In this document: one piece after another, positions 11,936 to 23,628 of the stretch | Position numbering within the stretch: position 1 is the stretch's first letter | How the letters are laid out: each line of letters starts with the position of its first letter | From: Jaltomata sinuosa | Taxonomy: Eukaryota; Streptophyta; Magnoliopsida; Solanales; Solanaceae | NCBI GenBank assembly: GCA_003996215.1 | Contig: QJPP01001412.1 | Span: 62,001-126,000, forward strand | DNA: 64,000 nucleotides | Direction: 5' to 3' | The notes under the pieces: model-generated | What the model was told of the DNA's origin: nothing | The model's database searches: none | The model's input: only the letters and a program-made list of their open reading frames with translations | Program-made: the position numbers and the translations under genes

Positions 11936-12334
11936 ATAATTAAAGAAGCGACGGGCAGCGTCGCTTCTGTCCGTCGCTTTATTAAATGAGTTGGATGTGT
12001 TTTGACCAAAAAGCGACAGACAAAAGTGACGCAGTCCGTTGCTTTTTTATTTTTTTAATATAAATTAAATTTTTATTCCCGTCGCTTTCTTTAAAATTAT
12101 TTTTTATTTTTTTTAATAATTGTGACGCTGTCCATCGCTTATAAAAAAATAAATATTAATTATTTATAAATTATTTTGGCGCAAAAATTCACCAAAAAAA
12201 GCGACGAACAAAGCGACGTTGTCCGTCACTTTTGTAAAAAAATAATAAACAGCGTCGCTTTATCCGTCGCTTTTCAGGGGCGACACTGTCCGTCGCTTTC
12301 CTATCCGTCCCTTTTTGAGCTATTTTTAGTAGTG
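11936..12334. repeat. Right subterminal repeat array of the CACTA element
   Basis: Same GCGACGG / CCGTCGC vocabulary as the left end (2801-3175), again in alternating orientation, ending in the terminal TTTTTAGTAGTG. The agreement in words at both ends supports these as the two termini of one element. Confidence 0.88.
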
Positions 12335-13009
12335 CAGATAAGTCAATAAAATAGAAATACAGTCTCAAATACCCATAACATGTCACCAATACCCGCGTAA
12401 ATACTAGTCATCTCACCTATACGGGACCTCCTTTACCCTTTTCCCTAAATACAAAATTAATTAATACACTAACACTTCGAAAGAGAGTCAAAGAAAGTTT
12501 CAACTTGCCTTAGACGAAGACCTACAAGTCAAATAATGGCTTTACCTTTCTTAAAGCCTCTGAAACATCCAAATCTGGTCAAATACATAATCTATATAAG
12601 TACTCAAATTCGTAGACACCCATATTGCTATACTTCCAATTTAGGTCTAAAAAGTCAATTTCGAACTAATAAGGGAAAGAATTGCATTTGAAAATCATGT
12701 TATCCATAATGTAAGAAACTCAAATATAAAATTTCATAAAAAATGGAGCTCAAAAATCGACCTTCAAATCATCAAAATAAAATTTTATAACTTTAGCCCA
12801 AAAATTCTCATTTTTTTCAATTTAAAATAATGATTTAAAGGTGAAATAATCAATAAAATATCAAGGAATGCATTAATAATAGTTAAGAATCATACTCAAT
12901 GAAGAAATCTTGAAAAACCTCTAATGAATCTAACAAAATTGCTTCCCAAAGTTCTCAAAATCGAGTTATGGAGTTTGAATTAAAAAAACTCATTTAATTC
13001 TTTCTAGGT

Positions 13010-13220
13010 GGAGTTGTTCTTTGCAATCGTGGACCCTCCATTGCGATCGCAAGATTGCTCGACCTGGACCTTTTGCAATCACAAAGGTTCGATCGCATTT
13101 GAGATCACTAAATGTTCCCCGACCTGGACACAAACCACTAATACTTCGCGATCACGATTACCTTCACACGATCACGATGACCAACGTACCTCCTTTTTGC
13201 AATCGCAAGAGGTTCTTTGC
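13010..13220. repeat. Cluster of GCGATCGC-like inverted words in the solo LTR
   Basis: Within about 210 bp the words GCAATCG, GCGATCGC, CGATCGCA, CGCGATCACG and CGATCACGATG recur, many self-complementary or near so. The surrounding LTR is plain AT-rich DNA. An open frame overlaps on the plus strand but shows no protein family. The cluster is analogous in style to those at 32640-33010, 35930-36360, 41200-42215, 51200-52440 and 60705-60895. Confidence 0.7.
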
Positions 13221-14080
13221 AAACACGAAAAAGAAAATATGCCTAAATCAGAAAACAACAAAATAGCTAAAAGGCATCAAGTTTCAATTTCTTAAACGAA
13301 TCCTCAGAATTCATTCAGAACCCTGTGAACACAAACTAAAAATGCTATCAGATTGAAAATGACATTTAGGATTTGTTAGAACCATCAAAACACCAATCCG
13401 AGGTAATCTTGACAAAATATTGACTGAAGTCAACTTTTAACTTAGGATTTTCTAAATTTCTATCTGATGACTCAAAACTCATCTAAATGCCTTAGGACCT
13501 GATCCAAAGGTCCACATAACTCAAAAATCACCTTCTAGAGCTAATAAAACTGACAGAATTTCGTTCAGAGATCATGTTTATCAAATATTGACTTTGTTCA
13601 ACCATTTTCACTTTTCACCCTTTTAAAATGAAAAAATCATCCAAAATCCGTTCAACCACCTAGGGAACTGTGCTATCCACCCTCACATAATAAATAATGA
13701 AGCTGCAAAAAGGGTTAAAATAGTCAAAACACACAAAATAACTGTGAGAATTATTACACAAGATTTCCTAGTGCACACGTGAAATAGCTTCTTCAAACTG
13801 CCTCCAACTTTGTCGGAGGAACAAGTACTCTAATTAGTTCCCCTATAGCATTCCTGACTTATTCATTATCTTTTGGAGATCTGTTAAGGACCTAGTTCTT
13901 GAATATTATTCTTTAATTTTTAATCTTCCTTGTATATATAGATTTTCACTTGTACAATAGTTGTCAATCACCAAAACGTCATATAATATTAAATGTAGAT
14001 TCTAATTAAGATCATGGTGTTTTAATAAATTTCTCTTTTCGATGATGACAAACTCATAACAACTTTTTATATATTTATGT

Positions 14081-14330
14081 TCACTTTATGGCATCTTCAA
14101 TCTTCATAAGCTCTTGATGCACATCTTCCTCCTTAATCATAGCTTCTATGTTAACAATTTCTCCCAAATAACCAGCTCCTAGTAGCTCAATACTTGCACC
14201 TTCATTTTAATCCAACTAAATTTAACTAAAAAAGGTATGTAAGCACGTATTAGTTCACCCTCAATTTCAGCAAGGTCTGTAAGTTCCTTGAATTGATTGG
14301 CTTTAGCAACTTCAGCCTCTTCTAGAATCC
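14081..14330 (-). pseudogene. Possible degenerate coding fragment, family unknown
   Basis: Minus strand. Two adjacent frames read like protein: an upstream piece containing EVAKANQFKELTDLAEIEGE and a downstream piece with GASIELLGAGYLGEIVNIEA ending at a stop at 14081. They are in different frames, so a frameshift or small intron is needed. Composition is acidic and leucine-rich, unlike the surrounding AT-rich noise. I do not recognise the family and no start codon is convincing. It could be a chance open stretch. Confidence 0.3.
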
Positions 14331-14993
14331 ATATTGTTGATTAGGTTTTGCATGAATAAGTAAAGTTTGCAAGCTTACTTAATCATCTACAGTGAATAAC
14401 CTTCCACTCATTGCGACCTTTGTGATGGCTTGGTTTAAGAACCTGATCATAATCATATATGTATATATATATATATATTCTTAGAAGCAAATTGTAAGAC
14501 CACAAAAATTCAAACCTTGAAATCAGACCAAGGTCAAAAGTATAGGTGTCACCCAAGGATTTTAAAGTAAAAAAACAATTAAATAGATTAGGAAGAGTGT
14601 GTAAGTACATTGAGCAAATGAAAGAAGACTCAAAAAGTTTCAATATTTTAAAGTATGACAACAATAATTAGAAGTAATGTTTTTCAATGTTAAAAGAGGC
14701 TATGAACTAGCATCATATTGCATTGGTATGATAATAAGTATAATAAGTGTACTGTATAATAAGTGTACTTGGAGGGATTTAAGCGCTAAGGATAGCCCTA
14801 TCACAAAGTGGAGCTGTAAGCTACGTCACAGACTAAAATTTTAAATTAGCTCGCACAGGTCAAACTTTAAACAAGAATATCTTATAAATTATAAAGTGTT
14901 ATGTGAATTACCTCTTGAATTAAAATTCTCTGAGTCTAATTTTCAATTTGTCAATCCGTTCTTCAATTCAAAATTTCTACATGAAGTTTTAAA

Positions 14994-15390
<397 letters not shown>

Positions 15391-17814
15391 AAAGTGTAAA
15401 GCACCTTATAATGTGATTTGAACTTTTTGCCCTTCATTAAAAATCTCTCTTTTAAATAAAATTGTCTTTTTACTATTTTTCTAATATTTAAAATTTTAAA
15501 ATTAAAAAATAACATAAAAGACTCCAAAACCTAAAAGGAATTCAAACTGAGAAAGTTTAACGTCACTACTAAAAAGGAAAAGTTTGACAATCATAAAAAC
15601 TTTGAAAAAGAATTACATGAAAATAATTTCGCACGGATTGGAGTACCAACCATGTGTGTAAGTTATAGTGTTTGAATATTAAGTTTTATGAAAGTTGACA
15701 TTGTATAGGACTTTTCTATCTCAAGTCTACCAAATATGTATAAATGAAACTTTCACGGTAATGAAATTAACATACAGCAAAATAATTTATGAAGGATTCG
15801 TGTTTCGTTTGAATTATTCTCGGTGGGTTGAATGTGTATGTCGTGTCAATTAATTATCATTATAATTTGTATTTTATTATTAATTAATTACAATGATCAA
15901 TTATCATATTTTTTTTATAGACAATTGCTAATTGAGATTCTTTTTTAATTTTTTTGTGATTTTAGTATGTTCTTAAAGTTAGAATAATAAATTATCATAC
16001 ATTCTTTATTATTCTTGATAAACAATTGCTAATTGAGAATTATTATTTTTGTGAAATCTTGAAAGTATCTATGATTGAAGAGATAAATTTATTTGTGATT
16101 TGAGGTAAGTTTTTTAAATTTTAGTATATTTTTTTATGTTTACAGTAATAAATTATCATATATTCTTGACAAATAATTGCTAATTGAGAAGTTTTTTTGT
16201 GATTTTAGTATGTTCTTGGAGTTTGAATAATAAACTATCATGTATTCTTGATAGATAATTGCTAATTAAAAAGTTTTTAGTGTAAAAAAGATTTAGGTAT
16301 ATAATTTTCTTACCAATTGAAATCTTGATAGTATCTATGATTAAAGAGATAGATTTGCTTGTGATTAGAGGTAAGTTTTCGAAAAATTTAGTGTGTATAA
16401 AAATTTAGTATATCTATATATTCTTGGTATGTGACTGTTGTTTTATAATTTCAACAGTAATAGGTCTCAAATCAATGACAAAGGGATCTGTCGCAAAGTC
16501 AATTACGCGTAAGTTTTCTTCTTTGATTTTTCTTAATTTGGGATTTTTGCTATTAATTAGGTTTAGGTTTAGCTTTAGATTTTAGTATTGCCTCTATATA
16601 AATAGTTTCATAGTATTCACATCATTGCAATACAAAATATTTATACGCCAATCTTTAGAGGTAATTTTTGTCTCTTTTTAGTATTAAAGTTTAAAATTAG
16701 ATTTGACTCTCTAATGTATACACGACTTAAGTTAGCTTTGTAATTATAATAATCTTGATATATATCATGTGTTGGTCTCTCCATGTTTTTTATTGCATTG
16801 AAGTTTTTTGATTAACTTTGTTGATCTATTTGTAAGTTTTCTTCATGGATCTTTTAGCTTGTTTTTGCGCCTTAGGAGTTAGATGTGTTCTGGCCTTTCC
16901 GGTTAAGTATAGTAGCTTTGTTTGGTATTGTTATGCTTAATCTAATTCGTTAATGGTAATTATGAAATCCTAATTAAGCCTACAAATTTCTTTTTTGTAT
17001 GTGTATATGTGTAGAAACTGGCCAAAAACTAAACTAATTAGGGGTAAGATAGTAAAAATATCTTTTATTTTTGAGTGAGCAATTTTTTTAGGGGTGTGCT
17101 CAACCTAAAATGATCACCTATTTAAGAACGAAAAAAGTACTTTTTAAAATAATTAATTTCAATAGCTTGACCAAATAGGCTATAAATTTCTATTCTTTCA
17201 TAAAATAACTGTTTATGAAAGAAATATCAATTGATCACTAATTATTTTGATACTCCAAATAATGATTATACAATGTAATAAAAAAGTGTTGAACATAATA
17301 GTGAGAATTTAACTTCCAAAATCACATATACCCTGTTCTTTGTTTTTTTATTTACTTACAATTATGTAATAATTTAAAGAAGGTTGTCACAGTTAAAGAA
17401 GTATCGCTCATAGAATTTTTTGTTGTTTTAAAGTACTTGTGTGATATTTTTATTTGGCTAAAAGTCCGTAAGTTAATTATTTAACTTATTTACACAATAA
17501 ATTTTATACTATGTATTTTGAGATAAACTGCGACATACGAAGTGTGAAGAACCTTATAATGTGATCTGAATTTTTTGTCCTTTATTAAAAGTCTCTCCTT
17601 TAGACAAAATCATCTTTTTACTATTTTCCTCCAATTATTATACCTTTATTTTTATAATATTAAATATTGACTATAATAAATATATGAAAAAATAAATGGA
17701 ATAGTTTTCTATTTTCTTCACTATAATAAATATATGGAAAAATAAATGAAACACTCCTAAATATATCAGTTTTCTGTTTTTAGTCACTTTTTCTCGCGGC
17801 TGTTTTCTGTCGGC

Positions 17815-17880
17815 CTAAATAGGGATAAGATTTGCGCAAACACCATCCTCCCCAGACCTCACTCGTGGAATTCACAATTA
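17815..17880. repeat. Possible SINE-like fragment
   Basis: The text GATAAGATTTGCGCAAACAC, followed by CATCCTCCCCAGACC, resembles a short conserved block found in tRNA-derived SINE-type repeats of nightshades as I remember them. No box A or box B promoter and no 3' tail are visible, so this is a fragment at best. The short minus-strand open frame starting here has no known family. Confidence 0.3.
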
Positions 17881-18515
17881 TGGAGCCTTTGTATGTTGAT
17901 TTCGCTCTCGTGCACATATTTTTCTTTTTTTTTCTTTATGCAATATTCTTGAGTTTTTTTTATTTTTTTTGAAAAATTATTTCCAGTATTGGCTTGTCGA
18001 TTCATGAGTTGAAGCTTGTTTAGTGATTCGGATGAAACCATAACGTCTATACTACATTCACCCTGCTCCTTGAATAGTTAATATGGAAGATGTATACTAC
18101 TATTTACTATGATGCATAATTGGTAGCACAGGGTAAGTAGAGGGGTAGGGGTACATAATTTTTCTTAATTTAGTTAATTTGATTGAAATCTAGTTATTAT
18201 AGTACCAAAATATTCAAGCGTTGAGAAGCGAGAAGTTATCGATTCATATTTGAAGCAATGTGCTTTGGTTAATTGTGCGCCGCAAACAATGACACACCAA
18301 GTGATCACAAGAAGTTGTAGTCGATCTCGAACCTCATTCTTTGAGGAGTTGGATAATATTGATGTTATTGTCTATTTGATACTGATGTTAATTTAATTGA
18401 AATTTGATTATTATAGCACTAAATTTATACATGTTTAGTACTTTTGATATTGTGCTTTAGAGTTTTTCCTTAGCTGGTATCTCTATTGTACTAAAATTGA
18501 ATGCATCCTTTTCAG

Positions 18516-18606
18516 ACAAGCACGGAAAAATTTTGGGTTGCTCAAGAAACACAAAGATTGTATGATGCGGGTGACAACATACCACAAAATGGAGCAAATT
18601 TTACAG
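18516..18606 (+). pseudogene. Exon-like fragment carried by Helitron H1
   Basis: A 91-bp open stretch is bounded by a clean 3' splice site (CCTTTTCAG before 18516) and a 5' splice site (ACAG then GTAATTT at 18607). It reads TEKFWVAQETQRLYDAGDN and continues with IPQNGANFTG. I do not recognise the family. It lies upstream of the receptor-like-protein fragment in the same element, consistent with several captured host exons, but could be chance. Confidence 0.35.
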
Positions 18607-18756
18607 GTAATTTCTTTTTTTTTTTGTTCTACAAAGAATTGGAAGGGTTAGTTGAGTTAGAATTGGAAGTCCATGAAAAATCGAATAATATTTTAGAGCT
18701 TAATACGTGATTGAGATATGAATAAGTTAGGGTTATGTGATATTTGATGTAAGGCC

Positions 18757-19135
18757 CCACTTTGTTAGGTGATTCAAATATTAAGTTTTTATGTTATTTT
18801 TTTCTCCAATTCTAATGTCTCCCTGAGTTCTTGATCGTCTAGGTCAGTAACCTTATACAATATGTTATTCTTATTAGTTGTTTAAATTTCACATTTGTAT
18901 CTACTTGCAGATATATACACATAATTTACGAATTTATGGTAGGTATTCAAACATTAAGTTTTATGTTGTTGTTTTTCTCCAGTTCTAATGTCTACCTCCG
19001 CTCTTGATCATCTAGATCGGTAACCTTATTCAGTATATTAATATTATTAGTTGTTTAGATTTCATATTTGTATCATTTTACAGATATATACATATAATTT
19101 ATAGATCTATGGCACGTGATTCTAACATTAAAGTT
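18757..19135. repeat. Tandem duplication, about 190 bp, two diverged copies
   Basis: Copy 1 (about 18770-18950) and copy 2 (about 18951-19135) share ATTAAGTTTTATGTT, TTTTTCTCCA, TCTAATGTCT, CTTGATC, TAACCTTAT, ATTAGTTGTTTA and CAGATATATACA in the same order. Divergence is moderate, so the duplication is not recent. Confidence 0.8.
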
Positions 19136-19236
19136 TTGATATGAAACCTCTGATTAAGGATGGAGATATTTCACCGCTCCAATCACTTTCATTCGTAATG
19201 GTGTAAGATTTGGAGACTCTTAAACGTCTAAATAAT

Positions 19237-19480
19237 TTTCTATATTGTGACTACCAAACTGGTAATGTCATCAGGCTGGATCTCAATAATAGAACAGAAT
19301 TGTTGCTAGAAGAAAATAAGATATTTAATTCCAGAAAATTTAACATGCTTGGGTGGCAAGATAAATCATGATTTACTCGACTTGCAATACATGGAGTATT
19401 AAGACCTTGGTGGCAATGACCTCCATGGACTTTCCACTCCCAGTTTCTTGGGTTCTTTAGACTTTAGACTTCTTACGTCT
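19237..19480 (+). pseudogene. Leucine-rich-repeat receptor-like-protein fragment (captured host gene piece)
   Basis: Plus strand. The first frame gives CDYQTGNVIRLDLNN, the end of an LRR N-terminal cap of plant receptor-like proteins or kinases. After a frameshift the next frame gives LGGKINHDLLDLQYMEY, a stop, then DLGGNDLHGLSTPSFLGSL, which fits plant-type LRRs (LxGxIP-like spacing, LDLSGN-like core). Family knowledge: such proteins sit in the plasma membrane and sense pathogen or developmental signals; this piece cannot function. It lies about 90-330 bp before the Helitron 3' end, the usual place for captured gene pieces. Confidence 0.72.
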
Positions 19481-19679
19481 TGACATAAACTTTCATTATT
19501 ATTTTAAATAATTTTGATATATTTATTGCTTAATATTATACACACGTGCAATGCACGTACACTAAATTAGTATATATATATATATATAAGACTTATATTT
19601 AGGAAACGTAGAAGAAAATTTTCATTTACTAAACATATATAGTAGGAGTTTTCTCAAAACAAATACGAAATTTCACTCA

Positions 19680-19920
19680 TATATCAAAAAATTTATTTAG
19701 AATTTCATGTGTGAAAATTGTATAAAATTGATATGAAATATGTGTATCTTAATCAAGGCTTAGATTTTGCTCACATTTTTTCGTGTATGAAAACTGTATA
19801 ATATATGTATATCTCACTCAAGGCATAAAATTTCGCTCATAATTTTTGTGTATGAAAAGTGTATAAATTCGATATAAAATATGTATATAACTGTATAAAT
19901 TTTGTATAAAGCTCATTTTA
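19680..19920. repeat. Imperfect tandem repeat, about 70-bp unit, three copies
   Basis: Three successive units share TTTCGCTCATA / TTTTGCTCACA, GTGTATGAAAA, TGTATAAAATTGATAT-like text and ATATGTATAT...CTCAAGGC. It lies just downstream of the Helitron H1 3' end. No gene is seen from 19571 to 20090. Confidence 0.65.
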
Positions 19921-20092
19921 ATTTCTAAAAATTTAATACAACTACAACAACATTGTATACAATTTTCATACAATATTCATACAAGGTTATTTTAACAACA
20001 ACAACATATAAAGCTTAAAATATAATTTTTATATAACTTTAATACAATTTTGATACTAATTAATTGTATTTCAAACTTCAACGGAGGAACGG

Positions 20093-20482
20093 CTGAAGCA
20101 CATTGATGGCCTAAAGCCATCAAATGGAGGCCTTAAACTATTTAAAAAATTAATATACTTTTTTTTATTAAGTCTTTTCTTCTAAGTCCTTGAAATGTAA
20201 GGTTGTTAATAACTTTTTTATAATTGATTTCTTCTTTTAATATTTTTTAATTAATAATATAATCAATTCATTTAATTTTTTTGGGATATAGTACTTTAAA
20301 TATGGTAAGTTCTTTCAATGATTCTTTGTTTTTATATGAAAAGCTTATCTTTTCTACAAATAGCATTCAATATTTTTAAGAAAAAAAACATAAAAAGTAT
20401 TATTGCTAAAAAAATGAGGGCCCTCAAATTTGAGGGCCTAAGACGAGTTTTTTTTTTTAAGGCCTTAGCATTGTGCTGCTTC
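20093..20482. mobile_element. Possible MITE-like element with imperfect inverted ends
   Basis: The left end (GCTGAAGCACATTGATGGCC, then TAAAGCC) and the reverse complement of the right end (GAAGCAGCACAATGCTAAGG, then CCTTA) share the GAAGCA and GGCCTTA words. Inside are GAGGGCCCTCAAATTTGAGG words. No target duplication could be confirmed. The overlapping 67-codon open frame has no known family. Confidence 0.35.
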
Positions 20483-20571
20483 AACGAACTAGGATTAGAA
20501 TTCAATCCAAAACTAGCTTAAATCTTATTCAAATTGTCCTAAATTTTAGATTCAAACTCCCCCTCGATATT

Positions 20572-21942
20572 TTAGCTCTTTTGAAATATTACCCACTCAA
20601 AATGAAGTACAATTACGGCAAATCAAATTTTAAAACTTAAACTTCAAGCTCCTTTATCAACTGACAATAGAGTTCTGAAAATTTGAAGCTTCGTTGGAAG
20701 CCCCATCATTATCGAAACATTTTTCTTCTCTTTCTTCAACTCAAAAATAATATTTCTCATCCAAAGACCCATCATAAAAGTCGGTACTTTGTTTCTGTCA
20801 CAATTAGTTTTTGACTACAAAATTCAAATCAATAATGCGGTCTGTTTTTTTCAATCTCTTCCTTTACTCATAATTTTAACGTAAAATTAAGATTTAAAGA
20901 AAATCAAATTTGACAATTTTAAAAGGTTTGTGCAGGTGTGTGATGATAGCTATAGTTGTGGTTGGAAAAAAAATAAGGTGGGGAAGATGGTAAATAAGGG
21001 ATTAGGATCAAATAATGGTGAGGAAGATGATAAACAATGGATTAGGATCAAATAATGGTGAGGAAGATGATAAACAATGGGTTAGGATCAAATGGTGGTG
21101 AATGTCAAAGTTGTTATTGTGTTTGTAGGAGCTGTGTACCCAGTTTTCTTTAGGAAGTCCCATAGCAGTGAGGCTTAACAGATAAAGAAAAGGGTGGATA
21201 TTTTTCCGGATAGAAGGTGACAACCCTAATTGTCTTCCCCAATCTTTTATATTTTGTAAAAATATATATATGTTTAATAAATAAGGAAAAATATCTCTCT
21301 GTTTAATAATATATGGTCTTATTTAATTATAGTGGGTGATTTTTTTTCATATTTTTACGAGTTAAGATTGAGCTTAATCATGAGTCCATTTGAGTTATTG
21401 ATTTGTGATGGAATAATTTGGGCATAATTCAAAATTAATCATTCGTGATGGAGTAATTTGGGCATAATCCAAAATTAACCATTATGAAAATCACTCTTGC
21501 TCAAATCTATTAAAACATGGGCAGATTATATAGGGGTTCGGATTACTTTTGCCGCTCTTGGTGAGATATTATCAAATGGCTTTAAACATAAGAGAAGATG
21601 ATAAATATTTTTATTCAAAGTTTAAAAAGGCATGAACGACAAGAAATATCTTTTCAGTTTAAGATGAAAGACCAGGGAGGAGTTCACATCAAAATTAAAA
21701 ATGTAGATTTCGCTTGTGTACTTTACAAAATGAATGATTATTTACTCAATATTGTATTTTAATAATATTTTACTATTTTACAAAATTGTATACTACTCAT
21801 CATACACATAATGCATGTGCTGAGAGATTAGTGTGATAAAATCAGGGTAGGATCCAGGAGGACGCGGGGTGTTCGTCCCAACCCTATTGACTAAAAATTA
21901 CATTGTATATAAGGTAAATTTTTTTATTTTATATCTATATCT
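20572..21942. other. Unassigned interval with small tandem repeats
   Basis: No gene is seen. A 40-bp unit (containing GATTAGGATCAAATAATGG and GAGGAAGATGATAAACAA) is repeated about three times at 20975-21100. A unit of about 43 bp (GTGATGGAATAATTTGGGCA, then TAAT) is repeated twice at about 21408-21485. The stretch near 21840-21890 (GGTAGGATCCAGGAGGACGC) resembles a small GC-rich MITE-type fragment. The open frame at 21008-21223 overlaps the 40-bp repeat and is probably an artefact. Confidence 0.6.
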
Positions 21943-23032
21943 GTATCTATATTATTATAAAAGCATGAATATAAATGTTGGTTGAAAATATCTTTCAAAT
22001 ATTGAACGACTTTTATATCCTTAACTATTTGTATAATTTAAGGATATAATTGTAAATCCTCCTCAGAAATAAACACGAAAACCTTAAGTCTACTTGTTAT
22101 AGTTTTGGTATCCTACCATTGTGAAAAAGAATCCTAACTACGCTCTGTTTCTTGCTCATTTACTATAGTAATTAGTAAACGTGTGTTCAAAAATTCGTGG
22201 TTTATGGCTACATTTACATATTCTTTCTCTCAAAAGACTATATCCTAAATGTTAAACCACAAAAATATCCCCGAAATATTAATAGATTTTATGCCCTTTG
22301 AAAACTAAATTAAGCCACATTCCAATTTGGATAAAATTGTAATTACAATACTAAAGTTATGAGTCCGGATTGGAATAAGATCCAAAAAAAAAAAGCACAA
22401 CAGGAAACTACTAATAGAGTCCAAACATGATCTAACATGAAAACTAAAAAAAAAACTCCCAGGCCACCTTTAAAAACCTCTCTAAATCTAGCTTGGGGTT
22501 AAATTCATGTTCAGGTCACCAAGAACAACAATTTGACTTGTACTCATTAAAATACGAGTACATAAAATACATTAAAATACATTGCATATGGACGGATTGC
22601 GGATGGGTTATATGCACTTTCTCCTACTGAATGGTGTCTTGCCCTTCTAACAATTGCTTTATGTTTGTATAGGATATATCTATCAAGTACTTGCTTTATG
22701 TTTACACATCCCTAATGACAAGAGATCTTGGCTTCGAGTTCTGGGAGCCGAATTTTTTTTCGGTGAAGAGCGTTTTTCTTTTAACAGCTTTATATAGAAC
22801 TAATTCGGATTAGTCGAGAAGAGCGGGTTCTGAATACTAAATGTTAAACAAAAAAGAATATTTTAACTTTATTCTCTCGGCCGCTCAAGAGGACTGATTA
22901 TCTCTCTCTTTATACACATTATTTTAAATTTAACATACTAGGTTTACATGCAAGTAAATGTATATCATTTTTATATAAGTTTTATAACCATTAACCGGGA
23001 ATATATGTGCAACCGACGTACATAGAAATTAG
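21943..23032 (+). mobile_element. Helitron-like element H2
   Basis: The 5' end TCTATATTATTATAAAAGCA (starting at about 21943) matches the TC-starting 5' ends of plant Helitrons. The probable 3' end is ATGTGCAACCGACGTACATA followed by GAAATTAG (to 23032), a decayed version of the hairpin-plus-CTAG end seen intact at 23602-23628. No Rep/helicase gene is present. The next element starts directly after it. Confidence 0.6.
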
Positions 23033-23628
23033 TCTATATTATAAAAACACAAATGTCAAAATGCTACTAACGAAAGTATACCCACAATATTGATAAACTT
23101 TATACCCTTCAAAAGTTAAATTATTTCTTCAAAAGTATAATTCAATTTTTTTGGATAATATATATTAAAGTGTTTGCCTAATATAGAGGATTTTGTGGTC
23201 GTCCAAAACAGAACTTTAATTTGTTAGGAAAATTAATTTGCTTTGTGCTAATTTGTTTAGAATTTTTCTATTTGTCCGTGTAAATTTGTTTCCGATCTGT
23301 TTTATAACTTACTTAGGTTTGGTTTAGAACAATTATTATTATTAATTTATTGTGAAGTCCAAGTTAAAATCTAACACTATAAGTCTACTTATCATTCACA
23401 CGGTCTTTGTTTATCAAGACGATATTTAACATAATTGTGATAACCATGTATTTAATTGATATCTCCAAAGATGTGTTTGGTGTATTAGATGTCATAATTT
23501 TTTTTTAGAAGATTATTTAGATACAGAGCGAAAAGTTATCTTATAAGGTTCAGGCAATATTAAGTGATACACAATTTTAATAATAACTGATTATGAACAT
23601 TCGTGCAACGCACGTACATAGAAACTAG
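23033..23628 (+). mobile_element. Helitron-like element H3
   Basis: The 5' text TCTATATTATAAAAACACAA begins at the junction with H2. The 3' end has the hairpin CGTGCAACGCACG (23602-23614) followed by TACATAGAAACTAG. About 600 bp long, no coding capacity. The hairpin-to-CTAG distance is as expected for Helitrons. Confidence 0.62.

Larger units (their letters stand above)
2801..12334 (-). mobile_element. CACTA (En/Spm-type) DNA transposon, 9.5 kb, containing a hAT insertion
   Basis: The left end is CACTACTAAAAA and the right end is TTTTTAGTAGTG, forming the terminal inverted repeat. CAG occurs directly outside both ends (2798-2800 and 12335-12337), the 3-bp duplication expected of this superfamily. 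Both subterminal regions are packed with the GCGACGG word in both orientations. The only recognisable gene is a minus-strand Ptta/En/Spm-type accessory protein (3389-10084). I find no catalytic TnpD-like transposase, so the element was probably non-autonomous or has lost that gene. The hAT element at 4111-8904 entered later. Confidence 0.93.
1656..13758 (-). mobile_element. Probable solo LTR of a Ty3/gypsy element, split by a CACTA element
   Basis: The outer ends read TGTCACGAC on the left and ATTATTACA on the right, so on the minus strand the repeat starts TGTAATAAT and ends GTCGTGACA. That is the same end style as the LTR at 59145-61219. Flanking bases are CAAGG (1651-1655) and CAAGA (13759-13763), matching at four of five positions, as expected for an old 5-bp target duplication. 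No primer binding site or polypurine tract borders it, so it is read as a solo LTR. Removing the CACTA insert (2801-12334) and one CAG leaves about 2.57 kb, a reasonable LTR length. The outer part contains a cluster of GCGATCGC-like words (13010-13220). Confidence 0.72.

Noticed and set aside
11684..12009. Gly-rich (plus) and Pro/Ser-rich (minus) open frames
   Set aside because: Both come from a GGTGGAGG-type purine tract inside the CACTA element; no family features.
12189..12389. Minus-strand open frames at the CACTA ends (also 2887-3195)
   Set aside because: They are translations of the GCGACGG subterminal arrays.
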